NCBI GenBank assembly: GCA_964508975.1
Contig: CAZDVQ010000039.1
Span: 1 to 41,276, forward strand
DNA length: 41,276 bases
Direction of reading: 5' to 3'
Source: CAZDVQ01 sp964508975
GTDB taxonomy: Bacteria > Bacteroidota > Bacteroidia > Chitinophagales > Saprospiraceae
Below, piece after piece: positions 1-6,474 of the stretch (its first letter is position 1; every line of letters begins with the position of its first letter). The position numbers and the translations under genes are program-made. The notes under the pieces were generated by a model. It was not told the DNA's origin, made no database searches, and worked only from the letters and a program-made list of their open reading frames with translations.

Positions 1-44
1 AGTTGGGTTTTGGGAGGCATGTTTCCCTATGTGGAATATGTAAT

Positions 45-66
45 AAAAAAGGGGGCTGTCGCCCCC
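45..66 (-). terminator. Intrinsic terminator, minus strand
   Basis: Perfect 6-bp G/C stem GGGGGC/GCCCCC with a 4-base loop (57-60). Read on the minus strand it is followed by six T (bases 50-45). No minus-strand protein gene ends just upstream, which is the main reason for suspecting a small RNA here. Confidence 0.5.
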
Positions 67-151
67 CTGGAATACACATTCCGCATGAGTAACCACGCTA
101 TTCCTCGCGGGGATGCTCCCCAGCAGAGCCCCGGTCCGCTTCACGTGGCCC
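45..151 (-). ncRNA. Candidate small structured RNA
   Basis: No credible protein lies here. On the minus strand a Bacteroidota-like -7 box (TACTTTTG, bases 165-158) is followed about 100 bases later by an intrinsic terminator (stem 51-56/61-66 with six T after it). The region between folds: 93-97 (CCACG) pairs with 144-148 (CGTGG), extended by GAG/CTC, and 109-113 (GGGGA) pairs with 117-121 (TCCCC). I could not match it to tRNA, tmRNA, SRP or RNase P RNA signatures. The -33 box is weak (TTAG, spacing 18). The RNA itself is an inference from the promoter, fold and terminator. It could instead be the 3' untranslated end of something else. Confidence 0.3.
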
Positions 152-269
152 TCAAGACAAAAGTAATTATCAACCTTTTTTTCTAACCGATAAGTTTTCC
201 ACATTCATAAGAGCAAAGAGCAGGAAGCTGTCAATCAAAATCATGATGAATCAGAATTGACTCTGCTCT

Positions 270-398
270 CTGCCCTCTGCTCTCATCACTAGTTTTGCGC
301 CTCCCCCCGCCGCTACGCGTCGACCCCCTCCACTGCACCGACGCTGCGCGTCCGTTGGTAGCGGGGGTTATTTGGGTGGGGGCAAGCCCCGCCCCTAC
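270..398. repeat. GC-rich direct repeat, copy 1
   Basis: About 130 bases that recur almost unchanged at 450-580. It begins with heptamer-period sequence (CTCTGCT, CTCTGCC and similar) and continues into a GC-rich block ending in a GGGGC-AA-GCCCC hairpin and GCCCCTAC. The two copies differ by one C/T substitution and one T insertion as far as I can see by eye. No coding potential is apparent. Confidence 0.85.
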
Positions 399-449
399 GT
401 AGAAATATTGCCTGTTCCGTTCATGAATTTCAATTGCCCCACTCTGCAT

Positions 450-580
450 TCTGCCCTCTGCTCTCATCACTAGTTTTTGCGCCTCCCCCCGCCGCTACGC
501 GTCGACCCCCTCCACTGCACCGACGCTGCGCGTCCGTTGGTAGCGGGGGTTATTTGGGCGGGGGCAAGCCCCGCCCCTAC
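450..580. repeat. GC-rich direct repeat, copy 2
   Basis: Second copy of the 270-398 unit, in the same orientation and separated from it by about 50 bases. Unlike the other dispersed GC-rich elements in the window it carries the GGGGCAAGCCCCGCCCCTAC end. The near identity implies a recent duplication or gene-conversion-like homogenisation. Confidence 0.85.
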
Positions 581-651
581 AGGAATGCTGACGGTTACGT
601 TCAAAAATTTCAAGTTTCTTACTCTGCTCTCTGAACTCATAACTAAATACT

Positions 652-1242
652 ATGGTTTACTTTATCGCTTGGCTCCTCTACTTGGGTGTGCATAGTTTAC
701 TGGCAGATGATGCCGTAAAAGCCTGGAGCAGCAAGCTTATGGGCGATAAATACAAGTATTATCGCCTGATATACAACAGTATAGCTATCGTTGGCCTAGT
801 CGCTTTACTGCTTTGGATCATGGCCAGCAGCCAGGTATTGGTATTAGATTTACCTTTGTATGTAAGGGCATTAGGACTCATACCAACAATGTTGGGCATG
901 TACCTGATGAGCCAGTCGATGGCATCCTACAACATGGCGGAGTTTATGGGTACGGCGCAACTTAAAAGCGCCAACATGAATTACGACGAGCATAAAACAC
1001 TGAACATAAATGGTTTAAACCGATATTTACGGCACCCTATTTACCTTTCGGTGATGGTGTTTACCTTGGGCTTAGCCATTTTGTGGCCGAGTACGCCTGT
1101 TTGCGCGACGGTGGCTGCGGTTTACGTATATTTGCCCCTGGGTATTTACCTGGAGGAACGAAAATTGATTCGGCATTTTGGCGAGGCTTACCTAGCGTAT
1201 AAAAGAGATGTGCCCGCTATTTTGCCGAAATTGAAAAAATAA
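652..1242 (+). CDS. Isoprenylcysteine methyltransferase-like membrane protein
   Basis: A 196-residue integral membrane protein with about five hydrophobic segments. The C-terminal third has the features of the ICMT/PEMT (NnrU-like) methyltransferase family: an RHPIYLS motif at about residues 127-133, followed by a two-helix hairpin and EERKLIRHFGEAYLAYK near the end, which in the family contributes to S-adenosylmethionine and substrate binding. The substrate in bacteria is generally unknown. The ATG at 652 is the first in frame after heptamer repeat sequence. A gap of only 18 bases separates it from the DinB-like gene, so the two may be cotranscribed. Family is clear from motifs; function is inferred only as a putative methyltransferase or NnrU-like protein. 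Confidence 0.75.
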   Translation: MVYFIAWLLYLGVHSLLADDAVKAWSSKLMGDKYKYYRLIYNSIAIVGLVALLLWIMASSQVLVLDLPLYVRALGLIPTMLGMYLMSQSMASYNMAEFMGTAQLKSANMNYDEHKTLNINGLNRYLRHPIYLSVMVFTLGLAILWPSTPVCATVAAVYVYLPLGIYLEERKLIRHFGEAYLAYKRDVPAILPKLKK

Positions 1243-1260
1243 ATCACTTATATCCCCCCC

Positions 1261-1707
1261 ATGCTCCAAACTGCACTAAACCGCCTAGACCTCATACTCC
1301 AACATGCGCCCAACGCGTTGGCCCAAATTAACGCCCTTGACTTTGCCCACAAAGTACAAGCGGATAAATGGAGTAAAAAAGAAACTCTTGGGCACCTTAT
1401 TGATAGCGCTAGCAATAACCACCAGCGCTTTATACGGGCTCAATTTGAAACAGCCCCAGCTATACGCTACGACCAAAACCAGTGGAATGCCTGTGGATTC
1501 TACCAAGACATTGATACAGAACAGCTTATAAGCTTCTGGACCAGCTACAACAAACAATTGCTCGAGTTGGCCAAACGCATTCCAGCGGAGCGCCTGGCCA
1601 ACCCGGTCAAAATTGGTGAAAATATGGTCACGCTTGAGTTCGTGATTACCGACTATGTCGAGCACCTAGAGCATCACCTCAAGCAAATCATGGCGTATCA
1701 GTGGTAA
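1261..1707 (+). CDS. DinB-like domain protein
   Basis: A 148-residue protein predicted to be the four-helix bundle of the DinB/YfiT superfamily. The metal-binding histidine pattern is visible: a GHLIDSASNNHQR segment at about residues 45-57 and YVEHLEHHLKQI near the C terminus, where three His would bind a divalent metal. Members include thiol S-transferases and damage-inducible proteins of unknown role, so no precise reaction can be given. It lies 18 bases downstream of the methyltransferase-like gene on the same strand and ends 2 bases before the convergent aldo/keto reductase stop codon. Confidence 0.8.
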   Translation: MLQTALNRLDLILQHAPNALAQINALDFAHKVQADKWSKKETLGHLIDSASNNHQRFIRAQFETAPAIRYDQNQWNACGFYQDIDTEQLISFWTSYNKQLLELAKRIPAERLANPVKIGENMVTLEFVITDYVEHLEHHLKQIMAYQW

Positions 1708-1709
1708 AC

Positions 1710-2693
1710 CTAGAACAAACTGCGCTCTGGCTTATTGGCCAAAACCGCCTCGATGGCTGCCATCACGTCATCGCCTAGTTTGGATACCAGTTCAACTGAT
1801 TCCAAGTTCTCCGACAAGTGGTTGGCTTTAGATGCACCTAGAATAACAGTCGAGACATTCGGGTTTTTCAAACACCAAGCCAGCGAGAGGTTGGTCAGCG
1901 ACATGCCCAGTTCATCAGCAATAGCTTTCAGCCCACGTACTTTCTCCATGTTTTGGTCGGTCAAGGTACGGTCGCGCAACCATTCCAAGCCAGCCATGCC
2001 CAGGCGAGTATCGTCTGGCATGCCGTTGAGGTACTTACCTGTCAGGATACCAGAGGCTAGTGGCGACCATATCGTGGTGCCCAAGCCAACCGTGCGGTAA
2101 ACCTGTTCGTATTCTTTTTCCACGCGGTCGCGGTGGAACATATTGTATTGTGGTTGCTCCATGGTAGGGCCAATCAGCTTGTATTCGCGGGCCACCATGT
2201 GCGCTTCCATCAATTCTTGGGCGCTCCACTCAGAGGTACCCCAGTACAGGATTTTACCTTGTTGAATCAGGTGGTTCATGGCCCAAACGGTTTCTTCAAC
2301 CGGCGTGTTTTTGTCGGGGCGATGACAAAAATACATATCCAAATACTCTACTTGCAGGCGTTTCAAAGCGGCTTCGCAACCTTCGATAACGTGTTTGCGG
2401 CTCAGGCCGGTTTGGTTGGGTTTATTACCGCCATCACCGAAGAAAACCTTACTCGACACGAGGTACGAGCTGCGTTCCCAGTTCATTTTCTGGAGGATTT
2501 TGCCCATCACGATTTCAGAGCGGCCCTTGGCGTAAATCTCGGCGTTATCAAAAAAGTTGATGCCTTTGTCGTAGGCCAAAATCATAAGTTCTTCAGCGGT
2601 TTGATCGCTGATTTGTTTACCAAAGGTAAGCCATGAACCGAGCGACAAAGCGCTTACTTGCAAACCTGATTTCCCGAGGCGACGATATTCCAT
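1710..2693 (-). CDS. Aldo/keto reductase, Kv-beta/YghZ-like
   Basis: A 327-residue NADPH-dependent aldo/keto reductase (TIM barrel). With the start at 2693 (MEYRRLGKSGL, the usual N terminus of the family) the catalytic tetrad is visible: Asp49, Tyr54, Lys82 and His124 in FFDNAEIYA, SSKVF and FCHRPD. The C-terminal region has VILGASKANHLSEN, the usual cofactor 2'-phosphate-binding segment. Sequence style (LGSWLTFG, WGTSEW, QPQYNMFHR) places it near the voltage-gated K+ channel beta-subunit/YghZ branch. A 12-residue longer reading frame exists upstream (to 2729) but lacks family similarity, so the shorter start is preferred. Likely role is reduction of aldehydes such as methylglyoxal; the substrate is not deducible. 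Confidence 0.9.
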   Translation of the reverse strand: MEYRRLGKSGLQVSALSLGSWLTFGKQISDQTAEELMILAYDKGINFFDNAEIYAKGRSEIVMGKILQKMNWERSSYLVSSKVFFGDGGNKPNQTGLSRKHVIEGCEAALKRLQVEYLDMYFCHRPDKNTPVEETVWAMNHLIQQGKILYWGTSEWSAQELMEAHMVAREYKLIGPTMEQPQYNMFHRDRVEKEYEQVYRTVGLGTTIWSPLASGILTGKYLNGMPDDTRLGMAGLEWLRDRTLTDQNMEKVRGLKAIADELGMSLTNLSLAWCLKNPNVSTVILGASKANHLSENLESVELVSKLGDDVMAAIEAVLANKPERSLF

Positions 2694-2776
2694 ATTTTGT
2701 AATTTTTGCTTGCTCCTTGAACAGTTCAAAAATAGAAAAGTTTCTAAAGTCTTCCATTCCTTTTATTTTTTTCTTT

Positions 2777-2895
2777 GGGCGCATCCCCTTGCTGCGCAAG
2801 GGGTCGGTCCGTTCCATGCTCGCTGTCGCTCGGTACCTTTGGTACCAGCCCCTGCGGGGCTGCATTCCACGCACCTTGCGCAGGGGCCTGATTTT
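2777..2895. repeat. GC-rich multi-hairpin intergenic element
   Basis: Between the divergent reductase and YdeI-like genes. Several short perfect hairpins follow one another: CCCCTTGC-TGC-GCAAGGGG (2785-2803), GGTACC-TTT-GGTACC (2832-2846) and AGCCCC-TGC-GGGGCT (2847-2861). It shares the GTTCCATGCTCGCTGTCGCTCGG style core with other elements in the window. No coding function seen. Confidence 0.65.
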
Positions 2896-2953
2896 TCGCT
2901 TTGGATTATAATTGGAATCATTTACTTTTACAGCTAGTTCAAATGTTGTACAC

Positions 2954-3580
2954 ATGCTAAACTTAAACCCACAAGTTGACCAATTTCTAGCCGATGGCTG
3001 TGGCCGTTGTAAATACCACGCTACACCACAATGTAAAGTAAACACCTGGCGCGAGGAACTCGAAACCTTACGCCAAATAGTACTGGAATGTGGCCTAACC
3101 GAAGAAATCAAATGGGGTATGCCTACCTACACACATGGCGGTAAAAATGTTGTGATGGTAAATGCATTTAAGGCATACGCAGCCTTGAGCTTTTTTAAAG
3201 GCATGTTGTTGGACGACCCTGCCAAATTGCTGCAAAAACATGGGGAGAGTTCACAATCGGCGCAGAGCATACGCTTTACCGATGTTGCTACCATTCATCA
3301 TTTAGAGCAAACCTTGAAAAGCTATATCCAAGCGGCCATCGCGTTGGAGGAAAGCGGTGCCAAGGTAGCATTCAACAAAAACCCTGAAACCATTCCCGAC
3401 GAGTTAGCCGAAAAATTTGACCAATCGCCAGATTTCAAAAAGGCATTTTATAGCCTTACCCCTGGTCGGCAAAGGGGTTATATCCTATATTTCAAGGATG
3501 CCAAACAAGCCCAAACCCGCCATAACCGCATTGAAAAGTATATGGATAAAATCATGCAAGGGCAGGGAATGTTGGATTAG
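2954..3580 (+). CDS. YdeI/DUF1801-like protein
   Basis: A 208-residue soluble protein of the YdeI/OmdA-associated (DUF1801 plus DUF4287-type) family. The N-terminal DUF1801-like region has EEIKWGMPTYTHGGKNVVMVNAF, followed by a basic/aromatic C-terminal region with FDQSPDFKKAFYSLTPGRQRGYILYF, characteristic of YdeI-like proteins. The start at 2954 (MLNLNPQVDQFL) matches the usual family N terminus; an ATG 42 bases upstream is also in frame but adds an atypical tail. An unusual feature is four Cys and a His just after the start (CGRCKYH...CK), which could bind metal. Biochemical role unknown. Confidence 0.75.
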   Translation: MLNLNPQVDQFLADGCGRCKYHATPQCKVNTWREELETLRQIVLECGLTEEIKWGMPTYTHGGKNVVMVNAFKAYAALSFFKGMLLDDPAKLLQKHGESSQSAQSIRFTDVATIHHLEQTLKSYIQAAIALEESGAKVAFNKNPETIPDELAEKFDQSPDFKKAFYSLTPGRQRGYILYFKDAKQAQTRHNRIEKYMDKIMQGQGMLD

Positions 3581-3588
3581 TTCCCGCG

Positions 3589-3692
3589 TTAGGCATGCGT
3601 AGGGCAGCCGCCAAAGGCGGCTGGTGCGCAGCACCGAGCGAACAGCGAGCCCGGAGCACGCCGGCGACGCGCAGCGGCGCAACGCCCAAATT
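3589..3692. repeat. GC-rich multi-hairpin intergenic element
   Basis: Inverse-orientation copy of the dispersed element. Contains AGCCGCC-AAA-GGCGGCT (about 3606-3622), GGTGC-GCA-GCACC, and the shared GAGCGAACAGCGAGC core, and ends with CGCAGCGGCGCAACGCCC. Lies between convergent genes and may help end transcription, but no T-tract follows. Confidence 0.65.
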
Positions 3693-3729
3693 AAGCAAAA
3701 AAGATTTGAATTACAATGCTTCTCGCACC

Positions 3730-4362
3730 CTAAGCAGGCGGTAAAGCATCCAACTCGTCGAGGATTTTCTTGATGTGTTTGAGGTGCTTACCATACATGT
3801 AGCTAGAGGCGAACTCGGCCAGGCCAAAAGCTAGAAAAATAGTAACCACAGCGTTTAGCAGAAGCCAAACAGAGCCCGTTTTAGCATGAATAGCATCTAG
3901 GGTTGGTATTAAAAAGTTCTCGTCGTGCGCAGAAATGTACCCAACCAAAAAGCCAAAGGACAAGCCGAGCACCACGAGGATATAAGTGAGCGCCTTATAC
4001 AGTTCCAAATTGAGTTTCAGCTCGTAGTAAAACCAAAGTAAGTTGTCCCGCGAGTTGTACTCCATGTGATACGACCGTCGGTAAAACATAAAAAACTTGG
4101 TAAAGTAAAAGCCTGTGAAAGCCAGCATCAATACATAGAATACCAAAAAAAGTACGCTAACTTGCTTGGTAAAAATACCCGTAAATGGCAGTACGCTAAC
4201 TAGCACCAAAGAGAGCATTTGCATGAAAAACTCATTGCGCATATTTTTGCGCACCTTATCGATTGGGCTTTGGGCCTTTTGCATGGTATCGAGGCGCAGC
4301 GGCAGGTGGATATCCTGTACTGGTTCATCGGCCCATTGTTGCTTTAGCTCGTCAAAATTCAT
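3730..4362 (-). CDS. Membrane protein coupled to ECF sigma factor
   Basis: A 210-residue protein with a cytoplasmic N terminus (MNFDELKQQWADEPVQ), then hydrophobic segments at about 45-65, 68-90, 122-145 and 165-190. The C terminus is a charged tail (KHLKHIKKILDELDAL). I recognise no catalytic domain. It overlaps the end of the sigma factor gene by 11 bases, so the two are almost certainly cotranslated. By position it is the expected anti-sigma or signal-sensing partner. The short soluble N-terminal region ahead of four membrane segments fits an anti-sigma layout, but there is no zinc-binding HxxxCxxC motif. The anti-sigma role is inferred from context only. Confidence 0.7.
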   Translation of the reverse strand: MNFDELKQQWADEPVQDIHLPLRLDTMQKAQSPIDKVRKNMRNEFFMQMLSLVLVSVLPFTGIFTKQVSVLFLVFYVLMLAFTGFYFTKFFMFYRRSYHMEYNSRDNLLWFYYELKLNLELYKALTYILVVLGLSFGFLVGYISAHDENFLIPTLDAIHAKTGSVWLLLNAVVTIFLAFGLAEFASSYMYGKHLKHIKKILDELDALPPA

Positions 4363-4855
4363 ATCCTTGCTGTTTAATGATGTTTTGTAATTTTTCTTTG
4401 GTTCGGTTCAGTTTCACCCGGGCGTTCACCTCGCTGATACCTAGATTTTGGGCAATGTCGCGGTGCGGCAAATCCTCGAGGAACAGGAAAATGAGGGCTT
4501 TCTCGATGGCATTCAAGCTGTTCACCGCGCGGTAAAAATGTTCGAGTTGGCTTTCTTTCTCCGGGTTGTGTTCCTCGTAGGCCCGGTCTAGGTTTGGCGT
4601 GAGCGCTTGATTATCGACCTTTCGCTTTTCCTTTTTGAGGAAGGTGATGGCCGTGTTGAGCGACACGCGGTACATCCAGGTGGAGAACTGACTTTCGCCT
4701 TTGAACGAGTCGAAGGATTTCCAGAGTTGCAGCAGGATTTCCTGGAACAGGTCTTGCCTATCCTCAGGGTCCTCCATGTACACCTTGGAGACCTTGTGAA
4801 TCATGCCTTTATGCTTTTCGATAAGCTCCAGGAATGTTTTTTCGCGACTGTTCAA
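4352..4855 (-). CDS. ECF-type RNA polymerase sigma factor
   Basis: A 167-residue group 4 sigma-70 factor. Region 2 covers about residues 15-85 (DRQDLFQEILLQLWKSFDSF, then the WMYRVSLNTAITFLKKEKR segment that melts and binds the -10 region). Region 4 covers about 108-160 with a helix-turn-helix (HRDIAQNLGISEVNARVKLNRTK). The only possible start is TTG at 4855: upstream in frame there is a TAA (4873-4871) and no ATG or GTG. A -7-like box TACCTTTA lies at 4900-4893. The downstream overlapping membrane protein is its probable regulator. Target genes are unknown; the lipoprotein/LEA-like operon upstream is on the same strand but separated by a terminator. Confidence 0.88.
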   Translation of the reverse strand: MNSREKTFLELIEKHKGMIHKVSKVYMEDPEDRQDLFQEILLQLWKSFDSFKGESQFSTWMYRVSLNTAITFLKKEKRKVDNQALTPNLDRAYEEHNPEKESQLEHFYRAVNSLNAIEKALIFLFLEDLPHRDIAQNLGISEVNARVKLNRTKEKLQNIIKQQGYEF

Positions 4856-4916
4856 ATTTGAAAAGTTTGATTAATGCATCATTAGTATAGCATAAAGGTA
4901 TTTCGTTACAGGGAAT

Positions 4917-4949
4917 AAAAAAAGGTGTTCCTTTTGGGAACACCTTTTT
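4917..4949 (-). terminator. Intrinsic terminator of the LEA-like gene
   Basis: Stem GGTGTTCC/GGAACACC (4924-4931/4937-4944), extended by A/T pairs, 5-base loop. Read on the minus strand it ends in seven T (4923-4917). It sits 17 bases after the stop of the 4966-5694 gene and just upstream of the sigma factor. Confidence 0.85.
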
Positions 4950-4965
4950 GAAGGATAGCTTCAGG

Positions 4966-5694
4966 TTAATTGGCAATCTGCCCTTTAATGGTCTGGGCTT
5001 TTTGCTCCAGTTCGGCCACCTTGGCTTTCGCCTTGCTGATGGCTTCATCTTTTTGCTTGGCGGCTTCACCTTTCAACTTACCGGCTTTTTTATCGGCGGC
5101 AATTTGGGCCTCAGCTTTCGTGATTTTATCTTTTGAGCTAGTGATAACGGCTTCGGTATCAGCCAACTGCGTTTTCAAGGCTGCTTTACGGGCTTCATTG
5201 GCTGCTTTCGCATCGGTAGCACGTTGTTGGCCAAAATCCTTGCCTTTCAGGTCGCCTTTGTCTTTACCGTAGGCGTTGCCTTTGTTTTCAGGTTTGTTGA
5301 GTGGTTTCGACATGTCGTCTTTCACTTTTTCGGCTTTGTCATTGGCTTCCTCTGCTTGTTCTTCAGCTTTGTCTTTAGCTTTATTTTCAGCCTTTTCGAG
5401 TTTGTTTTCAACTTTTTCGGCTTTATCTTTGGCTTCGTGCTTAGCTTTATCGGCGTGTTCTTTGCCTTCGTGCTTGGCTTTGTCGCCATGCTGTTTTACA
5501 TGATCCTCAGCCTTACCAACTTCGGTTTTGGCTTTGTCTTCGGCTTTGCCTTTAGCTTTTTCAACTGATTCTACGCCTTTGGCTTTACCGGCAGCAGCTT
5601 TTTCGGCAGCATGTGCAGGTTTTTGGGCAAAAGTGAGGGAAGAAAGTGCGATTGCTAGGCTTAAAAGGCTAGCTTTCTTGATGATATTTGTCAT
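4966..5694 (-). CDS. Secreted Lys/Ala/Glu-rich LEA-like coiled-coil protein
   Basis: A 242-residue protein with a signal peptide (about residues 1-23, ending LSSLTFAQ). The body is almost entirely Lys, Ala, Glu and Asp. Residues 25-135 are degenerate repeats of the type KAE(D/N)KAK and HADKAKHEAKDKAEK, like plant group 3 LEA or apolipoprotein-type amphipathic helices. A Gly/Asn-rich break (NKPENKGNAYGKDKGDLKGKDFG) separates these from a second coiled coil at about 160-242. It is exported, probably periplasmic, and likely disordered or helical, with a possible protective or envelope-spacer role. It follows a lipoprotein gene by 27 bases in the same operon. No enzymatic domain is seen. Confidence 0.75.
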   Translation of the reverse strand: MTNIIKKASLLSLAIALSSLTFAQKPAHAAEKAAAGKAKGVESVEKAKGKAEDKAKTEVGKAEDHVKQHGDKAKHEGKEHADKAKHEAKDKAEKVENKLEKAENKAKDKAEEQAEEANDKAEKVKDDMSKPLNKPENKGNAYGKDKGDLKGKDFGQQRATDAKAANEARKAALKTQLADTEAVITSSKDKITKAEAQIAADKKAGKLKGEAAKQKDEAISKAKAKVAELEQKAQTIKGQIAN

Positions 5695-5721
5695 GATTTT
5701 GTTTTTTGAGGATAAAAAAAA

Positions 5722-5925
5722 TTAGAGTCCGTTCAACAAGGAGTCGATTTCGTTAGCGGCATCTTCAGTAGATGTTTTCAGGTCGTTCTCCAAAGAGTCG
5801 ATGGTTTGAGTTTCGGCTTCAAGTGCTTCGATTTCAGCTTTTTGGGCTTCATCAACCTTGGGTTCAGCTGATTGGCAGGCGGCCATGCTTAGGGCAATGG
5901 CCAATGTTGCAATAATTAAGCGCAT
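5722..5925 (-). CDS. Small lipoprotein
   Basis: A 67-residue precursor with a short signal sequence and lipobox MAAC, so Cys17 would be lipidated. The mature part is about 50 residues, acidic and predicted helical (heptad-like EAQKAEIEALEAETQTIDSLENDL), ending IDSLLNGL. It is the first gene of an operon with the LEA-like protein (27-base gap). A -7 promoter box (TAACTTTG) lies about 50 bases upstream. Role unknown; it resembles small envelope coiled-coil lipoproteins. No Lpp-type C-terminal Lys is present, so covalent peptidoglycan attachment is not suggested. Confidence 0.75.
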   Translation of the reverse strand: MRLIIATLAIALSMAACQSAEPKVDEAQKAEIEALEAETQTIDSLENDLKTSTEDAANEIDSLLNGL

Positions 5926-5975
5926 AGTTGGAATAGTTTAGTTTACATTAATACGTTGTACAAGTTTCATTGTCA

Positions 5976-5983
5976 CAAAGTTA
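5976..5983 (-). promoter_or_regulatory. -7 promoter box of the lipoprotein operon
   Basis: TAACTTTG on the minus strand fits the Bacteroidota -7 consensus TAnnTTTG, about 50 bases upstream of the lipoprotein ATG. No good TTTG -33 box is found at the right spacing. Confidence 0.5.
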
Positions 5984-6039
5984 ATAAAAAGGCCGCTAAA
6001 TCCATCATTGAATTGTTGAGCTCTTCATGTATGGTTTTA

Positions 6040-6236
6040 TTTGGGCGTTGCGCCGCGGTGCGTCGCCGCTACGCTACGCGGCTCGCTGACGCTCGGCCCT
6101 GCGCCGCCCTTCCCGCCTAACGGCGGGAGCCGTTTCACGAAACGGCTCTACAGGGGCGGCTTGGTCTGGCGCTATGCGCCACCGCTTCGCATCGCTAACG
6201 CAGGAACGGCGGTAAAACCGCCGTTTTTTGATTCTG
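6040..6236. repeat. GC-rich multi-hairpin intergenic element
   Basis: One of the longest copies. In order: CGCTACGCTACGCGGCTCGCTGACGCTCGGCCC core, CCCGCC-TAAC-GGCGGG, GAGCCGTTT-CACG-AAACGGCTC, a GGCGC-TAT-GCGCC hairpin with ACCGCTTCGCATCGCT, and AACGGCGG-TAAAA-CCGCCGTT. Each hairpin has a loop of only three to five bases. Apparent open frames across it are a by-product of GC richness. Confidence 0.7.
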
Positions 6237-6288
6237 GTTTATGAATTGTGGATTATAAACGGGCGCCGCGTCGCTTGAAAACAAAGAA

Positions 6289-6404
6289 GCAAGTTCCCCC
6301 CACTCGCATGCGCTTGCGTGGGGAGCTTGCTTTGTCGCGTGACGTAGAGTTGTGAACATGTCAAAGACAGATAGTTTTGTATGTTCATAACTCTACCTCA
6401 CGCA
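6289..6404. repeat. Two intergenic palindromes
   Basis: First palindrome 6289-6330: GCAAG-T-TCCCC pairs with GGGGA-G-CTTGC around a CAC/GTG inner stem. Second palindrome: an arm near 6336-6359 (GCGTGAcGTAGAGTTgTGAACA) is mirrored at 6381-6404. Both lie between the lipoprotein operon and the trans-sulfuration gene. Confidence 0.6.
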
Positions 6405-6438
6405 ACACATCTTACAACTTACATCTCACAACTTACCG
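6405..6438. repeat. Heptamer-period tandem repeat
   Basis: ACATCTT, ACAACTT, ACATCTC, ACAACTT: four related units of seven bases directly upstream of the trans-sulfuration gene promoter. Confidence 0.6.
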
Positions 6439-6446
6439 CTATTACT

Positions 6447-6454
6447 TATCTTTG
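6447..6454 (+). promoter_or_regulatory. -7 promoter box of the PLP enzyme gene
   Basis: TATCTTTG, an exact match to TAnnTTTG, ending 20 bases upstream of the ATG at 6475. The -33 position lies in the heptamer repeat and has no TTTG. Confidence 0.6.
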
Positions 6455-6474
6455 CAACTCAAAAAACAACGTCC

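Noticed and set aside
231..695. Open frames across the duplicated GC-rich repeat
   Set aside because: They translate repeat DNA, overlap on both strands and have no protein features; the same peptide stretch appears twice because the DNA is duplicated.
4970..5568. Long Phe/Ser-rich frames antisense to the LEA-like gene
   Set aside because: They mirror the Lys/Ala/Glu codons of the real gene, which has a signal peptide and an operon context.
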